This document shows, one piece after another, positions 32,266 through 48,919 of a stretch of DNA of 64,000 bases. The stretch lies in assembly GCA_010279815.1 (NCBI GenBank), contig QEOQ01000508.1, forward strand, positions 2,480,457 to 2,544,456. The letters are read 5' to 3'. The position numbers and the translations under genes are program-made. A model generated the notes under the pieces. That model was given only the letters and a program-made list of their open reading frames with translations, was not told the origin of the DNA and did no database searches. Source of the stretch: Brachionus plicatilis (taxonomy: Eukaryota > Rotifera > Eurotatoria > Ploima > Brachionidae). How positions within the stretch are numbered: position 1 is the first letter of the stretch; every line of letters starts with the position of its first letter.

Positions 32266-33908
32266 AGAATTTTTTCTATTTATTTAAGCATTATTTCACA
32301 TCTTTTTTTGATTTTGATTTTAATTAAAATTTTTTTTTTTAATTTTTTAATTTTGTGTAATACGCAATGAATAAATTGTAATAGCCAAAAACAGTTGAAT
32401 CAAAATTTTTATTATATTTTTTAGTTCAAAATTTTCTAATCTTTTTAACTTTAAACTTTGAATTTTTGCTAAATTTACAAACTTTTTACCTCTATTTGTT
32501 AAAATAAAAACAAAATGTATTTAATTGTTTTTTAACAATAAAGTGGTATTTAAAGTAAAACGTAATATGCCTCAGCTAATTTTGTTTTGAATAGTCTTAT
32601 TGATTCGAATGAGCTGATTTAGAATATGTGTAAATTAATTCACTTTACTTGATTTTTCCATTCTAGATAATCAATCAAAGTTTTAGCCTATTTTAGCTTT
32701 AAATATTTCCTTTTGTGTCTATAAAAGAGATAAGGATAATTTTTTTCCTGGAAAAATGTTCACCGTTACAAATTTACATGAAGAATCCGAAAATTAAACT
32801 ATTTTTTTAAAGTATTTTACTTTAATAAAAATAAATTAAAATATGGAAAAAAGAGTCTTTGTCTTTAAGAGTCTCGGGAGTTATCCTAATCGACAATTTT
32901 CGATAGCATATTCGTAATCTACGCATATGAAATCCTAGGAAAACTTGTTTCTTTAGAGGGAGGAAAAAAAAAAAGATTTTTGACTAGAGGGTCTTGAAGT
33001 TTGATAGTTTTTGAAAACAGTGGTTTAGGTTTTTGAAATTTTTGAGATGAGTTTTCATTCAAAACTTACTATATCTATATATATTTTAAAGAGCGCAAAA
33101 TTCTCTATTAAATGATATATTTTTCAAGTATTTTAAGTGGAATTAAGTTGCACTTTAAACCAAAAAAACACATTTTTTTGTGCTTTTTTCCAGTTTTTTT
33201 GATTCTCGTCGGAGGATTGACCCAAGACCCTAACTTTTTTGTTTAAATTATAAAACTAGACAAAATTCTGAATAAATCTCAGGTGTCCCTTTTTTTATTT
33301 AAAGCTTAATTAATCGAAAAAAAAGACAAAATATAGTTCAATTTCTAAAACAAATCATTAAAATTTAATTTTCATCTTTTATATTAATAAGCTATTAGAA
33401 ATTCTTAGATGATCTTATTATGTTTTAGCATTAAATTTGCCAGAGAAGTATGTTTTAAGAATTTGACCGAAGCTCAATCCATTTTTATAAGCTTGACGCA
33501 TAAATTTAATAATTTCGATTAGGAGGGTGTGTTTAAAAATGATTTTAAAGTAGAAATGATAAATACTTAATTTTTTAAAATAACACTTTTTTGTTTTCCC
33601 TCTCAGAATTACCTAGTGATGAAATCTTCAATTAAATAGTCAAGAATATGATTATTCGATGCAATATTCTAACAGATGGAGTTTCGAATGAATTTTCATT
33701 CAAACATCATATTCGGATTAATTTTTATTCAAATATGATATTGGTTCTGACAGTATCTTAAAGCCATTCAGTGAAGCGACTCCTGGAACTATCTGGGTTT
33801 AGTCGTCCAACTATTTCTATTGTTATTCCTCTTTTCTTAAGTCTTCGCAATAAACTTCTCGAAACTTATGATGAATTTTTGTTTTCCACTTCTTTTAAGA
33901 AATATCTA

Positions 33909-34165
33909 CAGTATTGTACTTTAAACCGCAGAACGGGTAATTACATCATTTTACGTAATTTTACGTAATTAAATGTAAGATTACATAAAATAACATCAAA
34001 TTTAGAATGTAATTTAATGTAAGCTTGCGTAAAATGATGTCCAATTTTTGAGACGAAAATATGATTTTTTAATAAATTTTTTTATTTCTATAAAATTTTT
34101 TCGCAATTTGAAATTTACATTTTTTTTTAATTTACATTTTTTCTGCGGTTTAAAGTACAACACTG
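33909..34165. mobile_element. Tc1/mariner-like MITE with TA target duplication
   Basis: Ends CAGTATTGTACTTTAAACCG and CGGTTTAAAGTACAACACTG are inverted, with one mismatch near the tip. TA flanks both sides (33907-33908, 34166-34167). The interior has repeated TTACGTAATTTTACGTAA words and no ORF. The CAGT tips and TA duplication fit the Tc1/mariner group. Confidence 0.78.
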
Positions 34166-34212
34166 TACATAACTACATCGATAGCTATTTAAATAAGTAA
34201 AACGTTCTAAAT

Positions 34213-34347
34213 GATCATTTATTAATAACAGCAACTTATTTAGATGTCCGTACTAAATATTTTATAAGATGTTCCGAAAGACAGAAAAAAGAATACATAA
34301 ACATAGTATTACTCCAAGAGCTCATTTACTCTTTGGACTACTTTTAG
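34213..34347 (+). pseudogene. Possible hAT/BED transposase fragment
   Basis: A short frame reads LLITATYLDVRTKYFIRCSE, resembling the 'A-T-x-L-D-P-R-x-K' strand of hAT transposases. Flanking frames are broken. The call rests on one motif. Confidence 0.3.
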
Positions 34348-34867
34348 AAGTGCTAAACGTCGTAAAGAAGAAGATGGGTTAAAATATATTCATCTAAAAT
34401 GTATTCACTATCGTAATTGTGAAGATAAAATTACAGTCGTATGTTGCCCCATGTTCAACTTCTATTTTACAAAGTAATTTTATTGATAGTATTGGTTGGA
34501 AAAAGGATCATTTGGTTGAATATTTAACATCAGATGGCTTAATGATGTTGGAAAATACAATTAAAATTTTTTTAAATTTTTCAAAATCTTGTAAAATTTG
34601 TTCTTTTTTTTTGTGATTCAAAATTAATCATCTTTTCATTTAAAATGTGTTAATAGAACTTATGTACCAATCAAGAAAATTGGAAATGTGATAACTGTGT
34701 TTAAGTGTTAATCTCTTTTTTATTTTTTTTTATTTAACTTTAAAGAAATGGATAAAAATTTTCTCAAAATTTTATTAAAAAAAATATAAACTTCTATTGC
34801 AAAATAATAAAATCAAAACTAATTCTAAATTAGAACCTTAATTAAAATGCTTGTTGCGCTTGGTCAA

Positions 34868-36407
34868 TTAATAAACTCTCAAATTTTTACTTCTCTGCTT
34901 CAAAAAATACAACTCTTCTTCCAATTGTCTAAGATATTCGGTATAGTTAAACAACCATGGATAGTATCTAGAATATTGCCAATCTGTTCTGTTAGAAGGA
35001 GGCGAATAGTTGGACATGGCTTCATTTTTGGGATACTTGAAGCCGATTCTTTCTTTACCAATCAATCTTTGGGCAGCGTCATGAGCTTCTTTGAAAGGCT
35101 TTTTCTCATACTGTTCCAAAAACGAAGCTCTAGCCAAATCGTTTGAGCTCAGTCTAGTTGTTTCATTAAGAGGCGATCTGGCCCTTGAAAAAATTGAATC
35201 AGAATTCAATCTTTTTGCTCTGGCTTGAATTTGGTTCCTGATGTCTTGGTCCAAACACACTTCGCAGTTGTTCTTAAAGCTCAGGTGCGAATGATCCAAA
35301 TTTTCGTTTGGTAAATTTTGACTTGACTTTCTGCTCGATGGTCTGTAGTTTTCAATGGCCAAATTTTCATTCAAACTTCTATTAAAACTTATGGGACTTA
35401 GCGATCTGGTGATTCTGGACTGAACAGATGCAGATCTGGATGCTGGCCGAGACCTGGACTTTTTGGATTCAAAAATTCTCTTGGGACTTTTTTTGGTCAA
35501 AACGAGTCCATCATGCAGCACGTCATGTGACTCTGGCTTGCGTAGGATGCTAGTTTCGTCAGCTCTACGCACAACAAACGGCCTAAACGATCTGCTTCGG
35601 AATATGTTGGCCGATTGGACACCCTGAGCTGTTTTAACTATTTTTGTCTTCTGTACAGACCGGTTCAGCTCCTCGAGTTTTTGTCTTACGTCTGGTAGAG
35701 TGTAGTCGGCTTTTATAGCTGAAGAAATTGTGTGACTGGCAAAATTTTCGCGGCCAACAAATTCTGAATTTTTGCATTTTCGGCGAGATTTTCTCACCTT
35801 TTTTGAATCTTTTTCCAGTACGGGCTCCGGAACAAGCCGGGTCTCGTATTCGCGCAGAATGTCAAGTGATGGTGTCTGAGTTTCAGCTATGGTGATTGAT
35901 GTACAAAATATCATTTGTGGTGAAATATTGCCCTATTTACATAAAAAATAAAATTAGGTCTTAATTAATTTAAATAGGCTTTAAAAACTCAACTGGAAAG
36001 TTGTCGCCTCGTGTCATGAAAGCGCCCCGCTGAGGACTGTCAAAATTGGCACTGGCATCAGGATCAGGATACAGAAATTGTCTCGCATTGGACTCGTACC
36101 AAGCCAGGACCTCATTACTGCTGGTTCTGCTCAATTGGATCAGTTCTATCAGCACATTTAGATCATCCAAAAAATTGACCACGTCTTCTTGGTCCCGGGC
36201 GTACTTGAATGTCTTTTCAAAAGTCAAGTGGGCCGAGAGTTTGAGCGGAAAAATTGGCTGCACCAATCGAGTCCGCCTTTGTTGGCCCAGAAGACACACG
36301 TTCACATATAAATCGTCTTTGTTGGCCAAGCGGACTCCCGGTGCAGTCAATTCGTGTAAAGAGAGCTCAACTATGCATTTGTAGGCATGTAATGAAAGTT
36401 TTTCCAT
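34868..36407 (-). CDS. SPATA6: Spermatogenesis-associated protein 6 (SPATA6)
   Basis: Two exons, 36407-35994 and 35932-34868, joined in phase 0 (donor GTTGAG, acceptor AAATAG), about 492 aa; human SPATA6 is near 488. The first 130 residues carry the conserved N-terminal domain: CPGV-like APGVRL, DLYVNVCLLGQ, a FPL strand, FEKTF, and a Leu-Ile-Gln-Leu strand followed by FLYPDP. The second exon begins with a strand matching the human F-S-T-T-S-V-I-T-E segment (FCTSITIAET), then a Ser/Arg-rich tail with LRKPESHDVLHDGL and a C-terminal helix. The family builds the sperm head-tail connecting piece. The intron is only 61 bp. Nearest same-strand neighbour is the PAPS synthetase, 3 kb away. Confidence 0.85.
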
Positions 36408-39104
36408 GATTAAAGCTACGAAAAATAATTATTTTCCAAACAACTCAAAGCACATTAAAATCTAAAATTTTAAGAATTAAAAAATTACATAATTTAACTT
36501 TTTTGGTTTTTTTTTTTTTTTAGTTAAGGGAATAAAAATGATTTTCAGAAAACTAAACCTAAAAGGCTCCTTTTTGATATAGAAAAAAAAAATTAATTTT
36601 TATTAAAATAAAAATTCAACCTGGTTACCATGGCAATTATTTTATTTTTATAGTAATTCTGTTACATCATCGATCTAAAATGCTAGAAATAATTTTTCAA
36701 AACCATCATTTGTGAGTGCAAAAATTGTCAAAAACATTTCCTGATTAAATGTGAGCGTCGAATTCCCGAGTGATAATTTTCTCTCTCTAATATTTAAATC
36801 ATTATTTTTAATAATAATAAAAAAAAATAAAATTTTGAATTTTTGACACTCCCGGTTAATAAAATTAAAAAAATTACAAAATCTTGTCACGTTTTAAATT
36901 TTTACTCAAAAATTAAATGACTTAGATTTAGTGGTTAAAAAATAATTCTTGGATAACTATTCAATAAACTGCTCATTCTAAAATAAAGACTAAAACCTTA
37001 AAATAATTTTTGTTAGTTTTTGGTTTATTGTTGAAGTATTTAATTAGCCTCAATAGTTTTAAAATATGGAAAACCCCTCAAATTTCGATCTAAAAAGTGT
37101 TTACTTTATTTGTGGCTTGTTTTTTCACGGATTTTACTTAATTCGATTTGAGGAGTTTTTAAATTATGGCATAAATTTAGTGACTAAAAGGCTACTTTAA
37201 CGACCTGACACAAACATAAACACTCTTCGTTGTAAACTTTCTTATAAACAACTCGTTTCTAAGCTTCGGTAGGCCAACGCGTCAGTAAATAATCATTTTG
37301 AAAAGGTTCGCAAAATTTAAACCAACTTGTTTTGTTTTTGAATAAAATAATTCAACACGGAAAAATGAATTTTATTAAAAAATCAAAGCTGAAAATTTGA
37401 CGAAAATTTCTTTATCAAAAATTCGTCATAACACCATTCGAAAGTATTTCAGCTAATTCACTTACTAAAATTAGGTTATTTTAATACAAAATTTTAAATA
37501 TTTGTTTTGAGTTAAAAATTCAGATATTATTTTCAAAATAAATCAACAAAGACCAGTTAATTGGAAAAAACTACAGTTTGAAAATTTTTAGTTAATTATA
37601 AGTCTAGAAAAAAATTGATTTTAGATTCATATCAAAAATCACCGTATGCCGGCTGAGTCAGGCATTCGAAATCAAAAATTTTAAGCCTGGATTATTAAAT
37701 CGTTTAGTTGGATTAAAAAGTTTAGATTTCAAAAAAGTCGAACAAAAATTTTTTCTTTAAAATTATTCATATTTGCATTAAATCATTTCATACAAAAGAA
37801 TTTTTTCTTGATTTTAAATTATTTTCAAAAGGTTCCCATTCATAAAAATTAACCGATTAGATTCATTTATTAATTCTAACAGACTTAATTTGATTGATGA
37901 TTTCTTATTTTTAGTTTTAATTTTTTTAAATAATATTTTTAACATGGATCTTCAGGCGTTCATTTCAAAAGATAATAAAAAATTTTTGTTAGATGATACA
38001 TTTTTCAGAATGAGTCTTAGAACTTACCTAATCAATTTAAGAAATAAAAACAAATTTTTTCGAAATTAATTTAGAATGATACTTGAATTTTTTTAACAAC
38101 AAAAAAGGGTAAATTTTTGCTAAATTTTACAATTAAATATTATGAATAAGTCTTAAAAAAATTATGAAACGATTACAAATAGTTAAATGAATGACGCAGG
38201 CTCTGGTTCAGAGAGCAAAAAAAACAAATTTTAAGAAATCGATAAATGAAAGAAGTATAAGAAATTAGCTAATTTAGAGATCAGATTTTTAAGATTTTTT
38301 ATTCATGATCATTTAGTAATGCTGTGAAAAGGTGTTTTGTGTAATATTATTTAATTAAGCTATTTTTTGGGTAAAAAAACGCAAAGGTAAAATTCTAAAA
38401 TAATGAAAGAACTATCATAACTTTCCGTATTTTTCAAAACTTTAGTTTTTGTAAAATATAAAAAAATTTAATTTTAAAAATACATAAAATTTAAATTTTG
38501 ACATAAAAATGGTGATTTGTTTATTTTTTCATTTAAATTTGTAGAAAAATTTAATTTAAAATTTAATGATATCTTTAGAAAAAACATTTGCTTACAGAAA
38601 TGATGTTTTTTCAAATCATTTAGGTAGGGCATTGTAAATTTACATATAACCCTTCCAAAAATTACAAAAATAAAATTCTTTTTCCCTTAAATTATAAAAA
38701 ATTAAGTTTTATAAACTTTAATGATGAAACAAAATATGTTTCACAAAATTCACCAAAAAAAATTCAATTTATATTAACACAGGAAATATTAATGATCAAA
38801 AATTTTTTATTGTCTCTATGATCTATTCTAATATTATAATTGATCTCATCTATCTATCTATCATCGTTTTAGCGATGACAGAATTATTAAAGAATACTTA
38901 AATAATTTTTAAATTGGTCGTTATAATTGTAAAGAAATACAACTTACATGTTTAATAATTGAAAATTGAGTACAACAAAAAATTTAATTTTCAAATCTAA
39001 ATTAACATACAATTTGATTAAAAATAATCAATTTATTGCCAAATAATTCTTTAAATTTTTTCCTTAAACTGGACTGTTAAATGGAAAAATTTTTATTTCA
39101 CCTT
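36408..39104. other. 2.7-kb intergenic region
   Basis: No gene supported. A phrase at 38630-38660 (GGGCATTGTAAATTTACATA) resembles the end of MITE family A or B, but no partner end was found. The rest is AT-rich sequence with short accidental frames. Confidence 0.55.
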
Positions 39105-39314
39105 TTAAAAATTACAGAAAAATCTGTAGTTCATAATCCTTTTATCAAATCCTTTTAGTTTGATATTTTGTTCCATTGCATCCATTCGACCATCATCATA
39201 AAGCCGCATTTTGCGTTCTATAGTCCATGATTTATTTGCAAAAATTTTGCGTGAAGATAAAAATACACCTTTGGAGCCTTTTTTGAAATTTTTTTTAAAC
39301 AAAAACTTTTTCAA
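39105..39314 (-). CDS. Small unassigned frame downstream of PAPS synthetase
   Basis: A 69-codon frame on the minus strand (SWTIERKMRLYDDGRMDAME, then IKLKGFDKRIMNYRFF) lies 126 bp past the PAPSS stop. Its composition (W, D, M, G, R) is less AT-driven than neighbouring noise, so it may be the remains of an exon or retrocopy. No family recognised and no splice partner found. Confidence 0.25.
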   Translation of the reverse strand: MKKFLFKKNFKKGSKGVFLSSRKIFANKSWTIERKMRLYDDGRMDAMEQNIKLKGFDKRIMNYRFFCNF

Positions 39315-39440
39315 TAAAATTTTAAATATTTATTTAAATTTTTAATTGGAAAATAAAACTTTTCAAAATCTTTGCGTTGATCGCTTTAAATGATAAAAAC
39401 GATAAAAAATTAAAACAAAAATTTTCTAATCAACTATCAA

Positions 39441-43190
<3,750 letters not shown>

Positions 43191-44970
43191 TTAATTGAAA
43201 TAAATTAATTTTTAATCAGGATTATTTTAAAATTTAAGAAAATAATTTTTTTACAAATCAGAAAAAAATTTAATTTATTTCTGCTTGATGACAGACTAAT
43301 TTCCGCTAATTCTAATATTTTACTCGATAAAAAAATGGTAGTTAAGAATTTAATTAAACATTAGATTCTAGACCTTGTGACATAAATGTAAAATGTAAAA
43401 TTTGTGTAAATTCCTAATATCAAGATAATAATTTTGCTTTTTAGTTTTAAAATTTTAAATGAGTCTAAAATATTAAATGACTTAGCTGATAAAAAATTGT
43501 CAACTTAGTTTGTATATAAAAATTACAATATTGCTTAACAACATACGATTTAAATTCTGGAAACCAATAAGTTTTTTTTTTAAATAACATAACCTAAGGA
43601 TTTATTTATAGTCAAATTTTAAATATAAAAATTCTGTTAATGAAATTTATTGAAACAATTAAAGATCACAATTGCTAAATAGGCAAACTTAAATGCCATG
43701 TTGGCATTATATTTCACAGATGATTGGTTCTTTAATTTCTACGTGTCATTGTATACCTTGAGGTTGAATTAAATTATCTAAATGCATGATCACGACTTTA
43801 TTCAGTCTTAATCATTTTTGGGTATTTAAGACTTAATTGTTTAATCATGTTGAATTTAAATAAAAAAAAAACGCTTGCCTTTTAAAATAAACTAACAAAA
43901 ACTTATGAATAAATATTGGAATTGCTTCTTCTAACCAAGATATTTTTTAATTTTTTTTCCAATTTATTTGCCTAGTTAAATTATGTAAAAGAATTTTTTA
44001 GAAATATTTTATTGTTTTTAGGAAAATCAACAAAGTTTCCCAAAAATCAACTACTCAACTTTACTTTTATTTTCTTAGTAAAAAATATTCTCAAAACTTG
44101 ATTTCAATAATTCTCAAATTTAATTCTTTTTTTGAACTAAACTATTTTTTTAGATATTTCAAATATTAAAAAACAAAAAACTTAACAAAAAATATTTATG
44201 TTTTCCAAATTAATTAAACTTAAAGTTTAAGTTCAAGATTGGAAGTTTTTTCATGATTTTTGTTTATAATCGAAATTACTTTTAAATTTCATTTCAAACC
44301 AATTTATTATGAAAAATTATATTAACATTTCATTAATGACTTAAGTTTATTTATCAAATTGCTTAAAAAATTCGTGAAAAGAGCTTTAATTTTTATTAAT
44401 GAAAAAAAATACTTTAAGAACAATTTTTATAATTTATTTTATTTTTATTCTATCATGATTTTCATTTTTTTAAAAATGAAGATTTCATTAGAATTTGAAA
44501 ATTTTTAAAACGAAAAATTGATCTGAATAATTTTCCGAATTTTACGTAAATTTCAGTAGATTTCAATTTTATGAAATAATGGTTAAAAATCGTAAAAGAT
44601 CAAAAAGGAATACAAAAAAATAGTTTATTATGGCAAAGCAAAACAATTAAATAAATCTTTTTGATGATACAAGCATTTTTGATTCAGACAATTGTATCTT
44701 CAGCTCTGTTGTTATTTAACTAACTATCAAATTAATTTTTTTACTTAGTTGATTACTAAGTAAAATTAGTTTTAAAATTTAAAAAACAAAGAATTTCAAT
44801 ATTAAATTTTAATTTAATTTACGAATATCCGAATTCATTTTAAGTTACAGTCTACTCTCTTTTATCTGAACAAATGAATCTGAATTTGTCTCTGCCTAAA
44901 TGTACGGATTAAAGCTAGAGCACTGTTTTTAATTTAAATTGTTAAAAAAATTATGCTTTTTTAAAAAATT
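43191..44970. other. 1.8-kb intergenic region between divergent PAPSS and DDX20
   Basis: Start codons of PAPSS (-) and DDX20 (+) face away from each other, so both promoters lie here. AT-rich; no repeats of note and no distinct regulatory sites recognised. Confidence 0.5.
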
Positions 44971-47900
44971 ATGATAAAAGAATTTTTTAAAATGCAAAAT
45001 CCTGTTGAATTTAATTTAAAAAAGCGAACCAAAGACATAGAACTTGATGAGAATGTAACCTTTGATGATTTGATGCTGTCCAAACCAGTGCTGGACGGAC
45101 TCAGAACTTCTGGATTTTTAAAACCATCTCCCATTCAGCTAAAAGCCATTCCAATAGGCAAACTTGGTCTTGATTTAATTGTACAGGCAAAGTCCGGAAC
45201 AGGAAAAACTTGCGTTTTTTCCATTTTATCTCTTGAACAAATTCTCGCATCTAAATCAAAAGCTCTACAAGTTTTGGTGCTTGCACCTACACGAGAAGTA
45301 GCAATTCAAATATCTGATTGTGTAAAAGCAATAGGCCATAATTTTGCCAAGTGTCAAGTCTTCATCGGTGGTCAATCCATCAATCAGGATAAAACCAAAG
45401 TAAAAAATTGTCAAATTGCCATCGGAACTCCGGGCCGCATTCTTCATTTGATTGATAAAAATTTACTTAATACCACAAATATACGCTTATTTATTTTGGA
45501 CGAAGCTGACAAGCTTCTTGAACCTGAATTTCAGGACTCAATTAAGTAAAATAATTCTAATAAAAAAAATAAGATCTAATGGTTTAATTAAAAGTCTAAT
45601 TTATTCAAAAATGCCACTCAATAAACAAATGATATTTCTGTCAGCCACATATCCAACTTTTATGGCATCTTATGCAACCCGTTATATGCGTTCACCGACT
45701 TATGTTCGGCTAAACATAGTCGATCCGAGTCTGAGAGGCATTAAGCAATATTACAAAATTACTTCTTTCTCAAAATTACAAAATAAGTGTTTTGATGCCA
45801 AAACAGATGAGTTGTGCAAAATTCTTGGAAGTGTTCAGTTTCAGCAAGCAATTGTTTTTGTCAATTACCAGCTCAAGTAAATAGGAAATTACTTTCGAAT
45901 TCAAATTTTTTAATTATTCTTTAGGGCTGAAAGTTTGAGCTCAACTCTTAATGAACGAGGATGGAACTCAATTTATACATCAGGTCACATCGAACAACAC
46001 CAAAGAAATTTTGCCATGAATCAACTGAAACAGTTTAAATGTCGAATTTTGGTTTCAACCGATTTGGTAATTTTTTTTAAAGCAAACCTGAATCTTTTAA
46101 AGTATGGGACAAATGATGTCAACTAAAATAGATAGATATTCTATTATTTGTTAATGTATTTTGCTAATTTAAGTATTCAGCATTTTGATTAATTTTTGGA
46201 CCAGACTAACTTGAGTGCAATCTGCATCGAACAATCTTTTAATTATATTTAAAAAATGAAAAAAAAATTTTAAAAAATAAAAAACTAGGTTTTTGAGAAC
46301 TGGATTTTAAGACCTTGGCATTCAAAATAATTTTCAAAAAAACTTATTTATTCAATTCATTTTCTATAATTAAAAAAGTACGGCTCATATTTCTCGCGAA
46401 AGAAAAAAATTTAAATATCCAAGAATTGATTGATATATATTTGGTTTTCATTAAATTAAAATTTTATCAACTGATCTAAAAACACTCATTTTTAAAATGC
46501 CAGTTGTATTTCTCTGTATTTCTCTATACAAACCTAATTTTTTAATTCTTGTGAATTTTAAGACCAATGTTTTGGTAATTGTAACAAAATTCATATCCAA
46601 TATATACCTTACATCATGTTTTTACTTAGCTCCTATATTTGATTTTTTTAAATAATGTAAAGAGATTTTTTCGACTTTTTGAATTAATCCAAAGTTTGCA
46701 AAGAAAATGTTTGAAATTGGATTTTATTTTTGCAGCTTTGCAATCACTTGAGGCAGCTGTCATCACTTGCTGCTCGATCACAAAACTTTATTTAGCAACT
46801 TTTTCTATTGAATTTTCTTATTTAAGTCTTAAGAATGATTTCGCCGAGCTTAGGATTGGATTTTTTTTAAATGTTTTCTTAACCATTTCGTTGTGAAACT
46901 TTTTAAAATTTTAAACAAAACATTCAAAGCAATCTTGGCAAAAGTTTTCAAAATTAAACAACGAAATTCAATAATTCTTATGCTGGTTTTGAAAATAAAG
47001 AGACTTCTAAAAAAAGTAAATTCATTAAAAAAAATTTTCATTTTACCATGCGTTCTTCTGATCCCACCAATGCAAGTCTATTCATTTGTTGTAACTTTTA
47101 AAATACTACAATTACAAGTTTTTTTGAAGGGTTAGAATTCGGATAATGGTCTGATCACCAATCTGACAGTAACTTGCTTATCCAAATGGCAAACACACTT
47201 AAAAATAACCAGACTTTGGCAAAACTCATTAAGTCAAAGTCAAGTCAAATGACTTAACTTTAAATTTTTTTTTTTAAAAAGATCACTAAAAATGAAAATT
47301 TAGAATCAATAACACTATTATACAGCAATTTTGACCTCTTAAAAAATTAGTAATTAAACTTTGCTAAAAACTTAAATAAAATACTAATCTAATAATAAAT
47401 TAAAAAAAGTTAGTTTTTTTATATCATGCTTTCCATAACAACTATTCAAAAAAAATGATACTTTATAAAGAATTCAGATTTTTTGCAAAATTTTTTAATT
47501 ACTTATTTTCTAAAGGGTCAAAATTGCTGTATAATAGTGTTATTGATTCTAAATTTTTCATTTTTAGTGATTTTTTTCAAAAAAAAAATTTAAAGTCAAG
47601 CCATTTGACTTTACTTTAAAAAGACTTTAAAATGACTTTTTTTTTTGACTTTTGCCCAAGTCTGAAAATAACTAATTTCAAATAATTTATAAAATAATTT
47701 GTTGATTACAAAGCAGACTGTCAATTTTATATTTATAAAAAATACAGATTTATTTTTGTGAGAATACTAAGCAATCGTTTTTGTTAGAATTTAATTTAAT
47801 TAAAATTTTTCTCTAAAATATTTTTAATACATTATCTTTTTCTAATGTTAGAATTGTAAGCCAAAAATTAAAAATGTTTTTATCTTTTCTCATTGCTTTT

Positions 47901-48883
47901 CTCATTGCTTTTCTCATTGCTTTAAGATCGACAACTTACTAAATTTACTTAAACTTAATTCTCGATCAAAATTTTAAATTTTGTTCTAATTTAAGTGATT
48001 TATTATAGTCAGCTATTTTTTTTGATGACATTGGTCAAAAACCACAATAAAAAGTTGAGCTTTAGCTAAAATCTTTTCTAAGACTGCGCGTGGAGTCGAT
48101 GCCCAAAATGTTGATTTGATAGTTTGTATGGACATACCAGGGGATCCAGAGACGTATTTGCACCGCATTGGAAGGGCTGGTCGATTTGGCTGCCAAGGAA
48201 TTGCTATCAGTCTTGTGACTGAAGGAGAAGAATCATCTAAATTCGATGAGATTGTCGATTCATATAGTCTAGGCATATCTCAATATAGTGGTATTTTTTA
48301 ATTAAATAATAAATTTTTTTAAACCATTAATTTTAAATTCAAAGATAATTTAAATGATGTTATTTGGGTTAAAAATATCAAGTCTGAAGAGTCACGTTAC
48401 GATGATGACGTAACTATTGAAAAAGCTCTTTTGTCCAAAGAGCAACTTGATGTCTCTCTTTTAGAATATGAGAAAAGCAAAGGTGTCAGATATCTTGGGA
48501 AACAGATTTTTAAGCAAAGAGCAAAAACGTCAATAGTCTCGATTGAAAAGATCAAAAATATGTTGAAAGATTGTGATTTAAATTCTGAAAATGAAATGAA
48601 TACTTTATTTAATTCTAAAAAGATAACAGTGTTAAATTTTGATGAAAAATTTTCAAATTTAGTGAAAAAAATGACAAGCCTAACTCTTCAAAGTACGGAA
48701 ACACAGTCAAAAGAAGTAGAAGCTACTGGAACTGTAGATCTGAATGAATTGTATAAATGGGAAGAAGTCAAACGACAAGAAAACGAAAGTCAGCCTGAGA
48801 CACAAAACACAAATACATACAATTTTTATGATTCGTACAGTTATTATTACCAACATTATTTTAATAAATATTTAAACTCTTAA
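44971..48883 (+). CDS. DDX20: DEAD-box helicase DDX20 / Gemin3
   Basis: Exons 44971-45545, 45595-45876, 45925-46066, 48083-48290 and 48345-48883, all in phase. Motifs in order: Q motif ([13 protein letters not shown]), I AKSGTGKT, Ia APTREVA, GG pair IGGQS, Ib GTPGR, II DEAD, III SAT, then [12 protein letters not shown], which is diagnostic of DDX20, motif V TARGVDA, and [12 protein letters not shown]. The gene product is the helicase of the SMN complex that assembles spliceosomal snRNPs. The C-terminal part after the core is short (about 200 aa) and Ser/Tyr-rich, whereas vertebrate forms carry a longer tail that binds Gemin4. Met1 or Met8 could be the start. Intron 3 (2.0 kb) contains a foldback transposon; other introns are about 50 bp. 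Confidence 0.94.
47210..47664. mobile_element. Foldback transposon in DDX20 intron 3
   Basis: Ends CAGACTTTGGCAAAACTC and GACTTTTGCCCAAGTCTG are imperfect inverses. Long arms follow (AATCAATAACACTATTATAC inverted near 47530). AAAATAAC flanks both sides (47202-47209, 47665-47672). No ORF. CAGA-type tips with an 8-bp duplication suggest a hAT-derived MITE. Confidence 0.82.
47885..47920. repeat. 12-bp tandem repeat, three copies
   Basis: CTTTTCTCATTG is repeated three times head to tail within DDX20 intron 3, about 160 bp before the acceptor of exon 4. Confidence 0.85.
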
Positions 48884-48919
48884 AAAAACATTTATTCAAA
48901 ATAATTAAATCAATTTTCT

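Larger units (their letters stand above)
32266..34867. other. Intergenic region with transposon remnants
   Basis: No cellular gene. It contains the TA-flanked MITE at 33909-34165 and a possible hAT fragment at 34213-34347. The remainder is AT-rich, with one repeated phrase near 33680-33745 (GAATTTTCATTCAAACATCATATT against a similar word 40 bp on). Confidence 0.55.

Noticed and set aside
33771..33968. Forward 65-codon frame
   Set aside because: It runs into the TA-flanked MITE and shows no family motif.
36046..36384. Forward 112-codon frame opposite SPATA6 exon 1
   Set aside because: Antisense shadow; the minus strand carries the conserved SPATA6 domain.
35879..36407. Two separate genes instead of one SPATA6
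   Set aside because: A 61-bp intron joins them in phase, and the second part continues the SPATA6 alignment.
45546..45594. Stop codons splitting the DDX20 frame into several short ORFs
   Set aside because: Each break coincides with a GT-AG intron in correct phase, so the gene is intact and not a pseudogene.
46639..47135. Overlapping frames in DDX20 intron 3
   Set aside because: No similarity, F/L/K-rich, and located wholly within a phase-consistent intron.
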